Origin: Odontocerum albicorne
Lineage: Eukaryota; Arthropoda; Insecta; Trichoptera; Odontoceridae
Assembly: GCA_949825065.1 (NCBI GenBank)
Contig: OX463842.1
Coordinates: 34,030,480-34,094,479 of the forward strand
DNA length: 64,000 bases
Reading direction: 5' to 3'
Shown here: positions 42,500 through 54,207 of the stretch, piece by piece
Layout of the letters: each line of letters opens with the position of its first letter
Numbering within the stretch: the first letter of the stretch is position 1
Notes under the pieces: generated by a model
Databases searched by the model: none
What the model was told of the DNA's origin: nothing
The model's input: the letters and a program-made list of their open reading frames with translations, nothing else
Position numbers and translations under genes: made by a program

Positions 42500-42800
42500 A
42501 GTATTACATTTTCGTTGTATACTGTTCAATCTGGTGAGTTAATTATTATGTGACCATTTCTCCCAACCCACCGTAAATATGTTTAATTTATGTATTTGAG
42601 AAATAGTACCGCTTTTTAAAATAATAAAAATATACGATAAATACAAATATAAAATGAAAGCCAAGTACATAAATTCAAGATATTAAGGAGGATTTAAGAG
42701 AAAAACAACTCTTTGTTAACAAACTTAATCTAACATATACCCCTGGGCTGGGAGAAAGGAGTCTTACCAACTTAACCATGGTCGTCATCTATAGTAAGTA
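42500..42800 (-). repeat. SINE-A copy split by about 140 bp of A/T-rich sequence
   Basis: Minus strand: the head is at 42800-42735 (ACCATGGTTAAGTTGGTAAG, then box B position GGGTATATG) and the 3' part at 42595-42500 (TTGGGAGAAATGGTCACATA, CACCAGATTGAACAGTATAC). The middle does not resemble the SINE. Confidence 0.65.
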
Positions 42801-43094
42801 TCGGTATTTTGCAATGGTTAATCCTCATCAAATATAAGAAAAGTCCCAAAGAGTGTCAATGAATGAGCCTTCAAAATGCTTATTAAATTTACACTTTTTG
42901 AGAGAGACAACAATATAAAGGAAGTGCTTCTAAGGTCACTTCACAGCGATGTAGAAATATGTAATTTTATGTTAAATTTATAAAACACATGAGACCAGTA
43001 CGCATCATTATTTATAACCACAGAAAAAATATATCATTAATATTACGTTGATTAAAATTGCGAAGTAAAAACTCTCGAATCGAGCCCGACGAAA
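42801..43094. other. no feature seen
   Basis: A/T-rich; nothing recognised. Confidence 0.4.
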
Positions 43095-43176
43095 AAAATG
43101 TCTGGAATCGAGCCCGACACTCCCGGGTTGAAAAACAGGCGTCCTATCAACTAGGCCACGGAGGTCGTCTAACGAG
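43095..43176 (-). repeat. SINE-A head fragment
   Basis: Minus strand: GACGACCTCCGTGGCCTAGT, TGATAGGACGCCTGTTTTTC, GGGAGTGTCGGGCTCGATTC. GAATCGAGCCCGAC occurs twice (43077 and 43104), so the box B region is locally duplicated. Confidence 0.82.
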
Positions 43177-43179
43177 AAC

Positions 43180-44158
43180 AATAGCGAGAAAAGAAAGATA
43201 ATACATTCAATATGAGAGTAAAAAAGGTATCATTTAATTCTGTATGGAAATAATGAATTCTAAAGGGATGTATGGCTCAAAATACTTAGTTCTAAATATT
43301 GAATTCAAGAATTTTAAGCCAGTATATTATGTTAAGCCCGAGAGGTGTTTTGAGAACTCCATGTGAAATCGGAGAGCCTGTTTATTTTCGAATGAAATGA
43401 AATAATGGAAACGACTGAAACAGCGCTGTTTTGTGATAAATCTATGTAAGGTATGCAACTACTAAGCTAATACGTGTATATTTGGGATTTTCCATTACAA
43501 CAATAAGGTAGAATTCGGTCACTGAATACTATTCTACGGGTTAAAAATAACAAGTATTTTTTAATTAAAGTCGAGTGTTCAAGTGATAAAGATAAAAATG
43601 CTTTAAAAAGTTTAAGTTGAAAATATCAACGGCGTAGTGAGAAGGTATTACATTAAAAAGGGTAGTTTTTACTAATGTCTAGATTTGACTTTATAAATAC
43701 GTGGCTACTAAAACATACCAAATAATTTAGCAAAAATGAACAATTCAGATCACATTTAACTTTTAACGCGTGTGAATGTAGAAAACGCTGTTATAAAAAG
43801 CGCTTTTATGATTGTATAATGTATACATTTTCAAGGAATCGTAAGTATTGTGATATTTTTCGTGATCGAATTCAGCTGTAAAATGTATCAAAGCACATCA
43901 AAATAATTCTTAAGTGTCACCAAAGTCAAAAGAGAGGAAAGAATTTCGAAAAAAAAAGATCTTTTACTGTTTTTAGTAGTTTTTAAACCAAATAAGATTT
44001 AACGAATGGGCGCTGCCTGAAATGAATAAACGACTTTGTATGTCAAAATATATTGTTTTTGGATGATACATAAAAGCAAAATGTTTCAATCCAGTTCAAT
44101 TTATTTTTATAACGGCAGATCAATTAGACATTTTTGATGAATCATACCAACTTAATTG
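43180..44158. other. no supported gene
   Basis: A/T-rich; nothing recognised. Confidence 0.4.
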
Positions 44159-44345
44159 TTGTTACTCGACCTCGTAATCAAGGAACTCCTCGTTATTCCA
44201 TCATCAGTTTCGAACTGCTCGTCCACGTCTGTTATTTGATATTCTGTGAGAGAATAGTCCGTTCTTAGAAACGCATTCTCTTCCACTGCTTGCCGTATGT
44301 TTGCAGCAATATGAGATCTGACTATTACTGTGCTGTCAGCGATAA
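44159..44345 (-). other. possible coding segment, unrecognised
   Basis: The minus strand has an open frame of about 60 codons that ends in a stop. It contains VRSHIAANIRQAVEENAF, then LRTDYSLTEYQITDVDEQFE and ITRSSLITRSSNNN. The composition is balanced and protein-like, unlike its surroundings. An AG (GCTGACAG) sits at its left edge in transcript sense. Directly upstream, a different frame (NNKLSTLCEGVRGLRVGKSR) is also open, so it may be one exon with a frameshift or a decayed element. No family is recognised. Confidence 0.3.
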
Positions 44346-44349
44346 CCGA

Positions 44350-45095
44350 TCACGCGATCTTGATTTACCTACTCTCAGTCCTCGGACGCCCTCACACAAA
44401 GTCGATAATTTATTGTTCATAGTAGATAGAACTCTAGAAGCCTCATATATTGTCCTAGAGCTTTCTTTGCCCACTGATTCTTCGCTTGCCCAATACTTCT
44501 ATCCGTGTAAGGCACGGTTTGAAATCATCTTGGTTTAATTTATAATAATCTGAATTTTACTGTAACTTTGTATTACTAATGGATTTTTTTAAATATTACA
44601 TAAAACCTTATTCTTAGTTCTAGACGAGGTGATTTAAACTCGAATTACCGGTAGTCAGGGCTTGTCAGAAGCGGTTCCGAAACGCGAATGCAAATTCAGG
44701 AAGTGCCTAATCCCATCAAGCCGCGCCCGCTTCAGTGCTGAAACTTTGTAAGGATTGCAATTGCCAGCGCTATTAACACCGCACGGGGAAAGATTTCAGC
44801 CTCACTTCGTATTCAAGGAGGAAATAAGTTGGGAATAGAAAGCTACGTTCTGTATTTAAGCGAAGGAAAGGTGCATTGAATTCACTTAGTTTGACTGTGT
44901 TGGGTATATTAAGGATAGTATTGTTTTATTATTAACATTTATTAAAAAAATATACGTTGATTTCATCGTTGCGATATTCATCGTTTTATTTTTGAGCTCC
45001 ACACACCACTTAAACTGACATCAGGAACGAATCATGTTCCTATTCAGTGCATTCTATACACGAATATTTTTTACGATATGAAAAAAGCTCAAATA
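44350..45095. other. no recognised gene; G+C-richer at 44640-44830
   Basis: The stretch 44640-44830 (for example CATCAAGCCGCGCCCGCTTC) is clearly richer in G+C than the window average, but no motif is recognised on either strand. Confidence 0.3.
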
Positions 45096-45300
45096 TGATC
45101 TCCATGGCCTAGTTGGTGAGATGTTTATCTTCCAGCCCGGAGGAAGCGGGTTAGATTTCCGATATAATCTAGATTTATTAAAAAGGATTTCAGCCTGGTT
45201 TTCACTTAAGGTCTATTTAATATCATTCTGGTTAGTTGTAATCACACGATTATTAACCAACCAGGCTGTAATGTATATATACAACGAAAGTGCAATAAAA
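45096..45300 (+). repeat. SINE-A copy
   Basis: GATCTCCATGGCCTAGTTGG, AAGCGGGTTAGATTTCCGAT, GGATTTCAGCCTGGTTTTCA, CATTCTGGTTAGTTGTAATC, AACCAGGCTGTAATGTATAT. Confidence 0.86.
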
Positions 45301-46774
45301 TAAAATACAATTCTCTGCTGGCACCACAGTGAAGTGGAATAGGAGGACCGCGATGCACTCGTACACCTAATGTTGTTTTAGGGGAAGCAGTAATTGCTTG
45401 TGAAGCGCACAAGTCATTTAATTGTAAGCTTTTAATTAGACCTAATGATTTGGTTTTGAGCAGCTTAACAAATAAATTTCTGATAAAAAATGCAAATGAA
45501 GCAAAGTCATTTCAAGTACTCGTATATCAAAAAATTAGAATATGTTGTCCGATGTAAGGCACTGTGGAGTTCCTACGAGAGAAGATTCTAAAATCTGACA
45601 TCCTATTTTTCTCGTAGTACTACAAAATATGGTTAGCTGATAGATCTGGATTTCCACGAAAACTGTAACAGGGTGAAATGACAAGATTAAAAATTTGTAA
45701 TTTCCCATTTAAACTCCCGTGACTTGTGAGAAAATGCGCCGAAGTTAGAGGATACTTATACAGGATAGGTATACATATTTTATGCAGGATAGGTATACAT
45801 ACTTACGCAGGATAGGTATACATATTTATCGGTATATCACTATTATATATATATTTTTTTCAATCAAAAGTTATTTGAAATTGTAGAAAATTTATCATTC
45901 TTTAAGAAAATAATTTTGTACAATATTATATTAAATCGCCGATTTCATTAATACACGAAAAAAATAATTTTGTTTAGATATATTTAAGTGATTCAAGAAA
46001 ACTAAATATTTGTTTAGTTTCGTCAGTTCAATTCGACCTGAATTTTAATTTATTGTCACTGAATAGACGCATTTTGTTATAAATTAAAATTATCGTGAAG
46101 GATAGTATAAAATAAAATAGATGCAGAGATTAATATTTAAGAAAAACATCGTGGATAAAAATATTTCTTCAAAATTTAAAGCGATAAATTAATTCATAAG
46201 CACGTCTTGGATTTTAATGGAATGAGTTAAACCTTGAGAATATTGAAACGATTTAAAAAAAACAATAAACGTTAAATTGAAAGGTCTTCGAAATAATATT
46301 TATTTGAAAAACAAAATGTCTATGAAAAATAATGCACCTTCAAAAAAGTATTCTTCGTCTTAATCATTCATGAATAACTGTATAATACCACTTGAAGGGA
46401 ACACATCCTGAACGCTTTTTCCAATCTATTTAAGTCCGCTCATTAGCGTCACTAAATAAATCTCAGAAGTGGTATTTTGTGTAAAGAGACGGATCTTGAT
46501 CAAATAAAATTCTAAGGTGATCAAACTGTATCATGGAAAATAAAATTTTAAATGGTCTGGCGCCGAACTATACCTGGACCTTTGTGTTTGGGACGTACAC
46601 TGATATTGGCTAGGTTGATCTAACATATGATGTGGAGCTCGATTAGGCTTACATGCTAAATTTTCAAGTGTCTGGGTTTATATCATGAAATACAATTCGT
46701 GTTAAATATTAGTATGCTGATGACATGGTGTCAGGACCTGAGGCCTTGCTTGAGTACGGTCGACCAATTAGTTT
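45301..46774. other. no gene; 24-bp repeat at 45752-45831
   Basis: CAGGATAGGTATACATA occurs at 45761, 45785 and 45808 (periods 24 and 23). The rest is A/T-rich. Around 46705, TATGCTGATGACATGGTG could spell YADDMV, but without support on either side. Confidence 0.4.
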
Positions 46775-47190
46775 ATTGCAGTTAAAAAATAACCATTAAA
46801 AATAGTGAACCCGGGAAATCAAAAGACAAAGGAGAAGGGCTCCTATTGTAACATGGCTCCGTGTCAGATTTCTCTTCCCTTTTTTTCAAAAGAATGCAGA
46901 ACGTTTGTCTTTGTAAAGATCGGTAATTGGTGTTCCGTCTTACGATCTGATTTATTGCAGTCACAGATAACTATTGTTACTAAGAAAAAAAATAAAACTT
47001 TGCGCAAGATATATTTCAGAGGGTGAATGCGCTTTTATGACCGCGATTGTTAGGCGAGAAAAAAGGGTCAAAAATTTCTCTTCTCCTTTTCTAAAGAAAT
47101 ACGTCGCGCTTAATTTATTGCAGTCATAGTTAAATATTGGAACAACGGCTGAGAAGAAATAACACTTCACTCGAGATACATTCAAAAGAA
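46775..47190. repeat. degenerate repeat of about 160-175 bp, three units
   Basis: TTTATTGCAGTTAAAAAATA, TTTATTGCAGTCACAGATAA and TTTATTGCAGTCATAGTTAA start at about 46781, 46952 and 47114. Each is followed by a matching A-rich stretch, TTTCTCTTC..CTTTT..AAAGAA blocks and, in two of the units, AAGATATATTTCAGA / GAGATACATTCAAAA. Confidence 0.6.
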
Positions 47191-48130
47191 CCGTACACTA
47201 TTGTCTCTTAAGAAATAAGTATCGCCTTTAAGGTTACCGGATGCTACACAAAAAGACTCTCGACTTTATGACACTATTATAGTAAGTAAACTATTCATTG
47301 TCGAAGTAACGTTCGGGCGGTGGAAAGATTTATGATTTTTTTAACGGTCGCGAGGAACTTTCTATAGAGCTCCAATATGGCGGAGCTTGGCTGAGATCCC
47401 TTAAATTGAGGGACCGCGATCTTCCCACATTCATTCTCGCCACGAAGTTGTCAAGCCATCATCATTCCGTCTTAACGCCGTTCGCGAACTTGAACAAGCT
47501 TTTTCTCACATTTGATTGTTCATTCTTATTTTGATACCATTTGTCCGGTAAATTCTGGATAATCTACAAACGGGGATCTTGTTTCACCTCAGTCTTTGAT
47601 TGAGCAGATTCTGGACTGTTGTCCAAACGACGATCTCGAGGTAGGCGTACAACTCATTCGCGGGTCAAAGTTAACTGATTCTACCAGCAATATCGAGTGC
47701 GCGTCAGATTCTGGAGTCTTCAATACCGGACCGAGTCGTGTGACTGTATTACGGCACGAATTAACGGTCACCAACCACTGAGGGAATTTCTTCACATCAA
47801 GGGGCCTGTAGTAACAGTATAAGGTCAGAGGGCCATATACGAGTCGACCTGGTCATACACTTGAAGCGGATCTGGGATAATACATTGTGTCTTGTATTGG
47901 AGTAAGATCAACCTTATTTATCCTCTTTTGCTTGTCATTTTATGGTGGTTTTTGAGTAAATCTAGAGATTGGCGATATCAATCTTTGAGAATTGGCACAA
48001 TTCCGCAACGGACTGTTGTGAGATTACCCCTGATAATAAATTGCTTCGACTGCCTGTCCATCTGAAAGGCTAGCGGAGTAGCAGAGAGTAATCTGCCCAT
48101 TTGATTTTCCTGACGGAGTATCAGCTCGTC
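47191..48130. other. unclassified, higher G+C; no recognised gene
   Basis: From 47300 to 47880 the sequence is much less AT-biased (CGAGTCGTGTGACTGTATTA, GGCGGAGCTTGGCTGAGATC). Open frames of 60-68 codons on both strands overlap at 47589-47795, and no domain is recognised. It may be part of an unknown repeat. Confidence 0.3.
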
Positions 48131-49985
48131 AGGATTAAATATATAACCAATTAACAGCAAATGTGTGTTTCATTATGTATTTATACCTACCCAAGCACTG
48201 ACGAATGCCTACCTCTTCCCACGACATCTTGAGATCTTATTGAGCCTTGTTTTACCTATACTGAGCTACCGGAGTAAGAGTCATACATTGTAACATCCAG
48301 ACTTTTAGTAATCCAATGGAATTAATTAATTAAAGGGTAAAAAGTTTGAAAATGGATGTGTACAAGAAGCTTTTTAACCCTTTCGAAGTCAATAAGTAGA
48401 AGCAGGGGTTTTTAAAAAATCCTTGGATTTTCTAAACAAGTCTTGTTGGACTTATCATCTCGAGTCATTATTTATTTATAATGATTTTGATTTAAGCATC
48501 GGATACAGCATTGCTAGCAGTGATTCGTTGTTTATATCCTGGTGAAGTTAGTAGTATTAAGATGGTATGACAATGTAAAAAATGCATGATAAAATATTTA
48601 TAAAAATGTTAGTAGTAAATAAAATATGAGAAGTTTGGAAAGATCAAGAAAATCGTGGCACGGTCAAATGAATCCAATTCTGAAATAGAGAATAGTGAGA
48701 AACCTTTTGTAATAGGAGAGTATGTAAGACGAGGTGTATGGATGTGGCAGGAGGAAAAGTTGTGTGCCTGAACAGAATAAAATGAAACTCTATTCTTTCT
48801 GACTATCGCAATAGGGATAAAGCTTGATGATGATGGCATTCTGATTTTTTGTATCTTACTTACAAACATATACATAGCTCACCAGAACTTATTTAGAGGC
48901 ACTTATGAGCTGTTTTTAATAAATTAAAAAACACAGCGCATTTGAGGCGATATTATATAAAGGAACAGCGCACTACAAGTCATCTCCATTATTGTCCTTG
49001 CATTTTCCTCTTTCTTTGGGGTCTGTATGACAAGGTATACATCACTATCGTGCTTGCCCATGGTCATCTCTTGTGTAAGGATCAAATTATACATGTCTTG
49101 TTTGATGCTATCCTTCGATCGGTGCTTTGAACAATCTCTTTCTCTTTTTCTAGAGACTTTCATTCCCAGTATCTGGTTTTCCACATATTTAATAGGTTTC
49201 CTTTGAATATGTCCGTATTACCGAATTATATTATTATATTTACATTAATAATATTCCTAAGATAAAAAACAAAAAATTACGTGATTAAATATTAAGGCAC
49301 AATCAATGATCTATTTCTTTTTTATTAGTTTTAATTTCTAAATCACGAGGTCTATGTTACGTTTGTTTCTTGTTGAATAAATTGATCTTTATTATGTCTG
49401 TTAGTTTTGACAAAAGTGACAAAACTTTCGAAAACGACAAAACACACACACAACTAACAAACTTTTGTTTATGTACATATGATATGTAGAACAAAAATAT
49501 GACACTGGACTATGCTTTATTGGTTTCTTCCACCAGAAAAGAATACTCGATACTCCATATTTGCAGAAATCTTTCTTAAACGTGAACTAAAGCAATTACT
49601 TAAGATATCGGATGTCCCCCGAAATGGAATTTGGGACAAGTTATTGGGAGCAGCGGGCAACAGTAATGGCCGTTCTCTTGAGGGTTGTTGCGGCGATTTG
49701 CGACCTCGTTGGACAGTCACAAGTTGATTTAGGAAACATTGCCAACACGTAATTGATGCTTCAACTCGGGTTATAGTTTGTGGTAGCTTTTTTGATTGAG
49801 AAGTTTTCTTCTGAGTTTATAAAATAACCAATATATTGTAGTGTTTCGGAAATCAAAAGTTTTGAAAAGTAAATTTTTTTTTAATTTACGTTGTTTCCTA
49901 AAACGATGAAGTAGTTTAATTTCTTTAAATTTTGCATATTTTCAATTATAATGGAATAAAAATAAAACATTTACCTTTGTTTTCT
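48131..49985. other. no supported gene
   Basis: Mostly A/T-rich. A balanced stretch at 49500-49740 has overlapping open frames on both strands (plus: RNGIWDKLLGAAGNSNG) that I do not recognise. ATTGCCAACACGTAATTG at 49739 echoes the SINE-C body. Confidence 0.3.
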
Positions 49986-49991
49986 GAAGTA

Positions 49992-50156
49992 CATCACCAT
50001 GCGCATTTCAACACACACACACTGTGTTCCTTATAAGACCATATATAATATCCCACATAAGATCATGGACAGTTGAACTATTGTAACATATTATTTAATT
50101 TGACTAACTCACCTAAGGAGGCACAGTGTGTATAGAAATGCGCATAGTGACATGCT
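49992..50156. mobile_element. MITE with inverted ends of about 45 bp
   Basis: Left end CATCACCATGCGCATTTC, then CACACACACTGTGTTCCTTA. The complement of the right end is CATGTCACTATGCGCATTTC, then ACACACTGTGCCTCCTTAG. Each end is next to TA, consistent with a TA target. It is about 165 bp with no coding capacity. Confidence 0.78.
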
Positions 50157-50698
50157 AATTAATGATTGGAATAAAATAAAGCCAAGTGTTTTATTTTATT
50201 CTATTAATTATGTATTTCCACAAGGCGATAATTAAATACTTTTTAATTATTGTTTTTTTTTAAACGCAATTCACCCAAACTAGGATGATTTGTGCCATCA
50301 AATTCAAGTCGTTATGCAATTACTAGTATATGAGTCAATATAATAAAACAATAAAAAATATTACATTTCTAGACCATTTAAAGTCTTATCTCATTAAGTT
50401 TAAAAAATTTAACAATCGATCTTTAAGTGGAATTAAAAAAAAAATCCACATAATAATAATGTCATAAATTTTGTGGGCATAAATGAGGATGAATACCAGT
50501 AAAAATTCTTCAAACATTTAATTTCAAATATTTCTACAGCGCTGTTAAGTAAGTAACCGAAATCACTTCAAGAGCACTACTATAACATTGGAGCCTTTCT
50601 CAAAAAGTATAAATTTACGAAATGTTTGAGCTCTGGAGGCCGTACTCCATTTGATAAGAGATAACCATTGCAAAATACTGTTCTATATTATATAGTAA
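50157..50698. other. no feature seen
   Basis: A/T-rich; nothing recognised. Confidence 0.4.
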
Positions 50699-50699
50699 G

Positions 50700-50893
50700 A
50701 TAGCCCCCATGGTCTAGTTGGTAAGATTAATGTCTTCCAATACGGGGGATGTTGGCAGTTGTTAGATTTCAGTTGGTATCCAAGTTATTTAAAACAGCTT
50801 TGTTTTTCTATTAATCCTTATTCAACATCTTTTTAGTCAGTCGGAAGAGATTTCCACATAGCAATAAGCTTACTAGATCATACTTTATAATAT
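50700..50893 (+). repeat. SINE-A copy
   Basis: CCCCCATGGTCTAGTTGGTA, GTTGTTAGATTTCAGTTGG, TTTTTAGTCAGTCGGAAGAG, TTCCACATAGCAATAAGCTT. Confidence 0.8.
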
Positions 50894-50957
50894 GAAATTA
50901 TAATACAGTTATAATATAATCATCAGATTAGTTAGCTCATTTAGTTTAGTTAACATT

Positions 50958-51155
50958 ATCGAACTCTGAGGCCTAGTTGATAAGATGCCAGTCTTTCAGC
51001 CCGGAAATTACGGGTTCAAATCCTGATGGTATCCGATTTAAAAATAAGTGGATTCAGTTTGGTTCTCATTTTAGGCCTCTATAACGTTCTTTCGATTGGT
51101 TGGAAGAGGTTGCCATATGACAATAAATACACAAGGTTGTACTGTATAGAACCAA
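50958..51155 (+). repeat. SINE-A copy
   Basis: GAACTCTGAGGCCTAGTTGA, TACGGGTTCAAATCCTGATG, GGATTCAGTTTGGTTCTCAT, GATTGGTTGGAAGAGGTTGC, CAAGGTTGTACTGTATAGAA. It lies 65 bp after the previous copy in the same orientation. Confidence 0.88.
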
Positions 51156-51159
51156 AGGG

Positions 51160-52490
51160 CAATATACGAGTATGTACGTAAACTTTTATGGTGAAATATA
51201 TAGGGAAACGATGAATTGTAAAATAATTTCTTTTGAGAACTACCTGGTACAGGTCTCCAGGTCTCTCCTGACAGCTGGAATTATGTTAGATAAAATACTT
51301 ATTTTAACTAAGTCGATTAAAAGTTTCCTAGAAAAATAAAAAAAACACTAAAATCGTGAAATTTTTTTGGAAAAACAGATTTTTTTTTATCAATTCATGT
51401 TAATTACTTAACAATTAACGGAAATTTACTTATCGATATAGTATTAAGAGATACGTTCGTAGCTGTATTAAAACATTCTTGGGGAAATTGAAGAAAATTT
51501 CAAGTAGTTCATTACGTTTATTATTATTTTTTCCTTTTTATCGATTGACCTATTTTGTATTACTTTAGAATAAACAACATCATCTCTGACAAAATGAGAA
51601 AAAAGAGACTTTAGGCATTGAATTTAAACACCCTTTGTATTAAAGTGTGTTTGTTAGCCTCAAGATATTAATAACGAGGTCGTAAAAATAAATAAAAGGT
51701 GAATTTAATATTTAAGTTCTGTTACAAACAATCTCTTGGCAGTACCGCACAAAGGGAGGAGACGAGTACCACTTAACGAGGAAAAGAGGATGTTATATTA
51801 GAAAAAAAAGGAAAAACCTTTCATCAGACTCGTTCGTAGGCACTTATCAAGTATGTCAAGGCCTCGAGCTAGAAACTTGAAGAAGCGATACATCGACAAG
51901 AATAAATATTGCAAGGTAACTGATAATTGGCAACTTTCAACAATAAATATGATACAAATTCAAGGAATTTATTTATTTTACATTTCATACATGTTGAACT
52001 TTACTATATCAAATAAAATTCATAGTAGAAGAAAAAAAAACGATTAAAGTTAAAACAGGAATGATGATACTCTTACTTCCCTATGAAATGACTCAGTAAT
52101 GCCCGCAGTCTATTAACATATTTGCTACTGAATAATTTCTTTTATAACTACTGTGCTGTTAAAAAATAAAAAGTAAGTATAATTCATTGGCATATAACTC
52201 TCAATAATCCTACCAGTACCGTAAGGCCCCTCTGGGTTTATTTTTTATTTATTTACCCAAAGAAATTAGGAATAGAACGCCTAGAGACGTTTCAGCACTG
52301 AACGTGTTAAGGAGCTAAATCTTTAATACACTCGTATCTATATGGAAGATATCTATCATATATTGGAAAAAACATTCAATAAGAACATTAGAATGGTGAC
52401 GCTCTAAATAGCTCAGGTCGTAAATGTGCAATCGAATGACATAATATAATTATTATAAGAAGACATATTATGTACAGTATTCCACATTCC
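51160..52490. other. no supported gene
   Basis: A/T-rich; nothing recognised. Confidence 0.4.
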
Positions 52491-52491
52491 T

Positions 52492-52676
52492 TGCATACAT
52501 GATAACCTGCTGGGTTTATTTACACGTGGTAATCTCTTTTAACCAACCAGAAGGATATAAAGTGATAACCAGACTGATATCCTTTTAAAAAATAATATGG
52601 GTTCCAACGGGAATCAAACCCTCAACCCCAGGGTTGGGAGACAGGTGTCATATCAATTAGGCCAAAGCAGACCTAA
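52492..52676 (-). repeat. SINE-A copy
   Basis: Minus strand: TGGCCTAATTGATATGACAC, TTGAGGGTTTGATTCCCGTT, ATATCAGTCTGGTTATCACT, TTCTGGTTGGTTAAAAGAGA, CCAGCAGGTTATCATGTATG. Confidence 0.88.
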
Positions 52677-52740
52677 GATTAGCACTTTTCAGAATAGTTC
52701 ATATTTGGATTGCTAACTTCAACAATACTTTTATATTTTT

Positions 52741-53438
52741 CTTGAATCTTCGAAAAGACTATAGTTTCACTTTGTGGTGCCACGTTTTACATAAAAGGAA
52801 AAATAAGTAAATAAAAAACTTATTTTATATTTTTGTGTTCCCCACAGGTTTATTTTGGGTTCACAACCGGTTTCGAAGACCACCGTCTTCATTGTCAGGT
52901 AAAGATAAACTAAATTGTTAAAATATATTCTGTACAAGTGTAAATAATATAATATAAGAGAGATGAGGTAGGGGAAGAGAAGAGGGGAGAGATATGACAC
53001 AATGATGAATGGGGTGGGGAAAAAATGAAAGTGAATGTGAATATTTAAGGCAGGGGCAGATTTCAAATTGGAAACATATTAAGCAGAGGGCTATTATGAA
53101 AATTGAACAACTAAACCAGTTTTCATAATAGCCCTCTGCTTAATATGTTTCTAATTTAAAATCCCCCCCTGCCTTAAAGATTCACATTCACTTTCATTTT
53201 TTCGCCGTCCCATTCACCATTGTATCATATCTCTCCCCACTTCTCTTCCCCTACCTCATATCTCTTATATTATATTATTTACACTTGTACAGAATATATT
53301 TTAACAATTTAGTTTATCTTCACCTGACGACGAAGACGGTGGTCTTCGAAACCGGTTGTGAACCAAAAATAAAACTGTGGTGAACACAAACATATAAAAT
53401 AAGTTTTTTATTTACTTATTTTTCCTTTTATGTAATAC
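52741..53438. mobile_element. fold-back element: two 319-nt inverted arms around a 17-nt spacer
   Basis: 52784-53102 and 53120-53438 are reverse complements with few mismatches; the centre is CTATTATGAAAA / TTTTCATAATAG. The 17-bp sequence AATACTTTTATATTTTT lies at 52724-52740 and again at 53434-53450, as a target duplication. A 43-nt unpaired extension (52741-52783) precedes the left arm. The arms carry CTGACGACGAAGACGGTGG then TCTTCGAAACCGG. Inverted pseudo-LTRs with a short one-sided extension and a hammerhead-like motif are known from Penelope-like elements. No ORF is present, so that assignment is an inference. Confidence 0.85.
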
Positions 53439-53689
53439 TTTTATATTTTTGGAGGTCTTGCAGGAAGATGGGTACCGGAGAGTTTTCCATTCATTGCCAT
53501 TTAAGAAACTCATGTGATTCCATTTTTTCTACGAGTACATGACTTCAAATATCTTACAACATCCTTTATCTTCAAATACTTCTCGGATATGGAAGTTTTT
53601 CGACTCATCTCTTAGTATCTTACAATTAATGCTTTTCATTACTTTTGAAATTTATAAAGTAAAAGTATTTTTGGTAAAAAATATTTACG

Positions 53690-53740
53690 TTCAACTCAGG
53701 AGTTTCGAGTTTAATTCCTGATGAAACCCAGTTACAAAAA
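53690..53740 (+). repeat. SINE head scrap
   Basis: CAACTCAGGAGTTTCGAGTT, TAATTCCTGATGAAACCCAG matches the box B region of SINE-A or SINE-C; nothing of the body follows. Confidence 0.45.
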
Positions 53741-53861
53741 AACATCACGATAACTAGTAGCATTAACAAAAAACATCACGATAACTACTATAGTAGCATT
53801 AACAAAAAACATCACGATAACTAGTAGCATTAACAAAAAACATCACGATAACTAGTAGCAT
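53735..53861. repeat. 31-bp tandem repeat, four units
   Basis: AAAAACATCACGATAACTA, then GTAGCATTAAC, repeats four times; the second unit has an extra CTATAGTAG-type insertion. Confidence 0.93.
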
Positions 53862-53864
53862 TCA

Positions 53865-54205
53865 CATTTGAATCTCAAATTTTCCGTTTGGCACAGCGCA
53901 TGGTATCGGTTGGCACAGCGTATGGTGAATGATGAAGAACCCTAGTCTAGTTTTCCGCATAAGGCATTTGAAATATTTCGTTTGGTGGAAAAAACATGCC
54001 GTATTGCGATAATCTCGCCAGGTAATAATTGTGTATATTTATCTGTTTTTATACATAAAAAATATCATACAATATTCAATTTGACGTTTTTTCTAGGTAT
54101 TTGGGCGGAACCAAGATTCCATATTACGGTAATATATGGGATACAATATTTTTAGTGTGGTATTTTATCGCTTAATTATCATTTTCTTGTATACATATTT
54201 TCGAT
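53865..54205. other. no feature seen
   Basis: GGCACAGCGCATGGT and GGCACAGCGTATGGT repeat at 53891 and 53912; otherwise A/T-rich. Confidence 0.35.
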
Positions 54206-54207
54206 AA

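Noticed and set aside
46690..46780. TATGCTGATGACATGGTG as an RT YADDM motif
   Set aside because: No RT sequence could be read on either side in any frame; likely chance.
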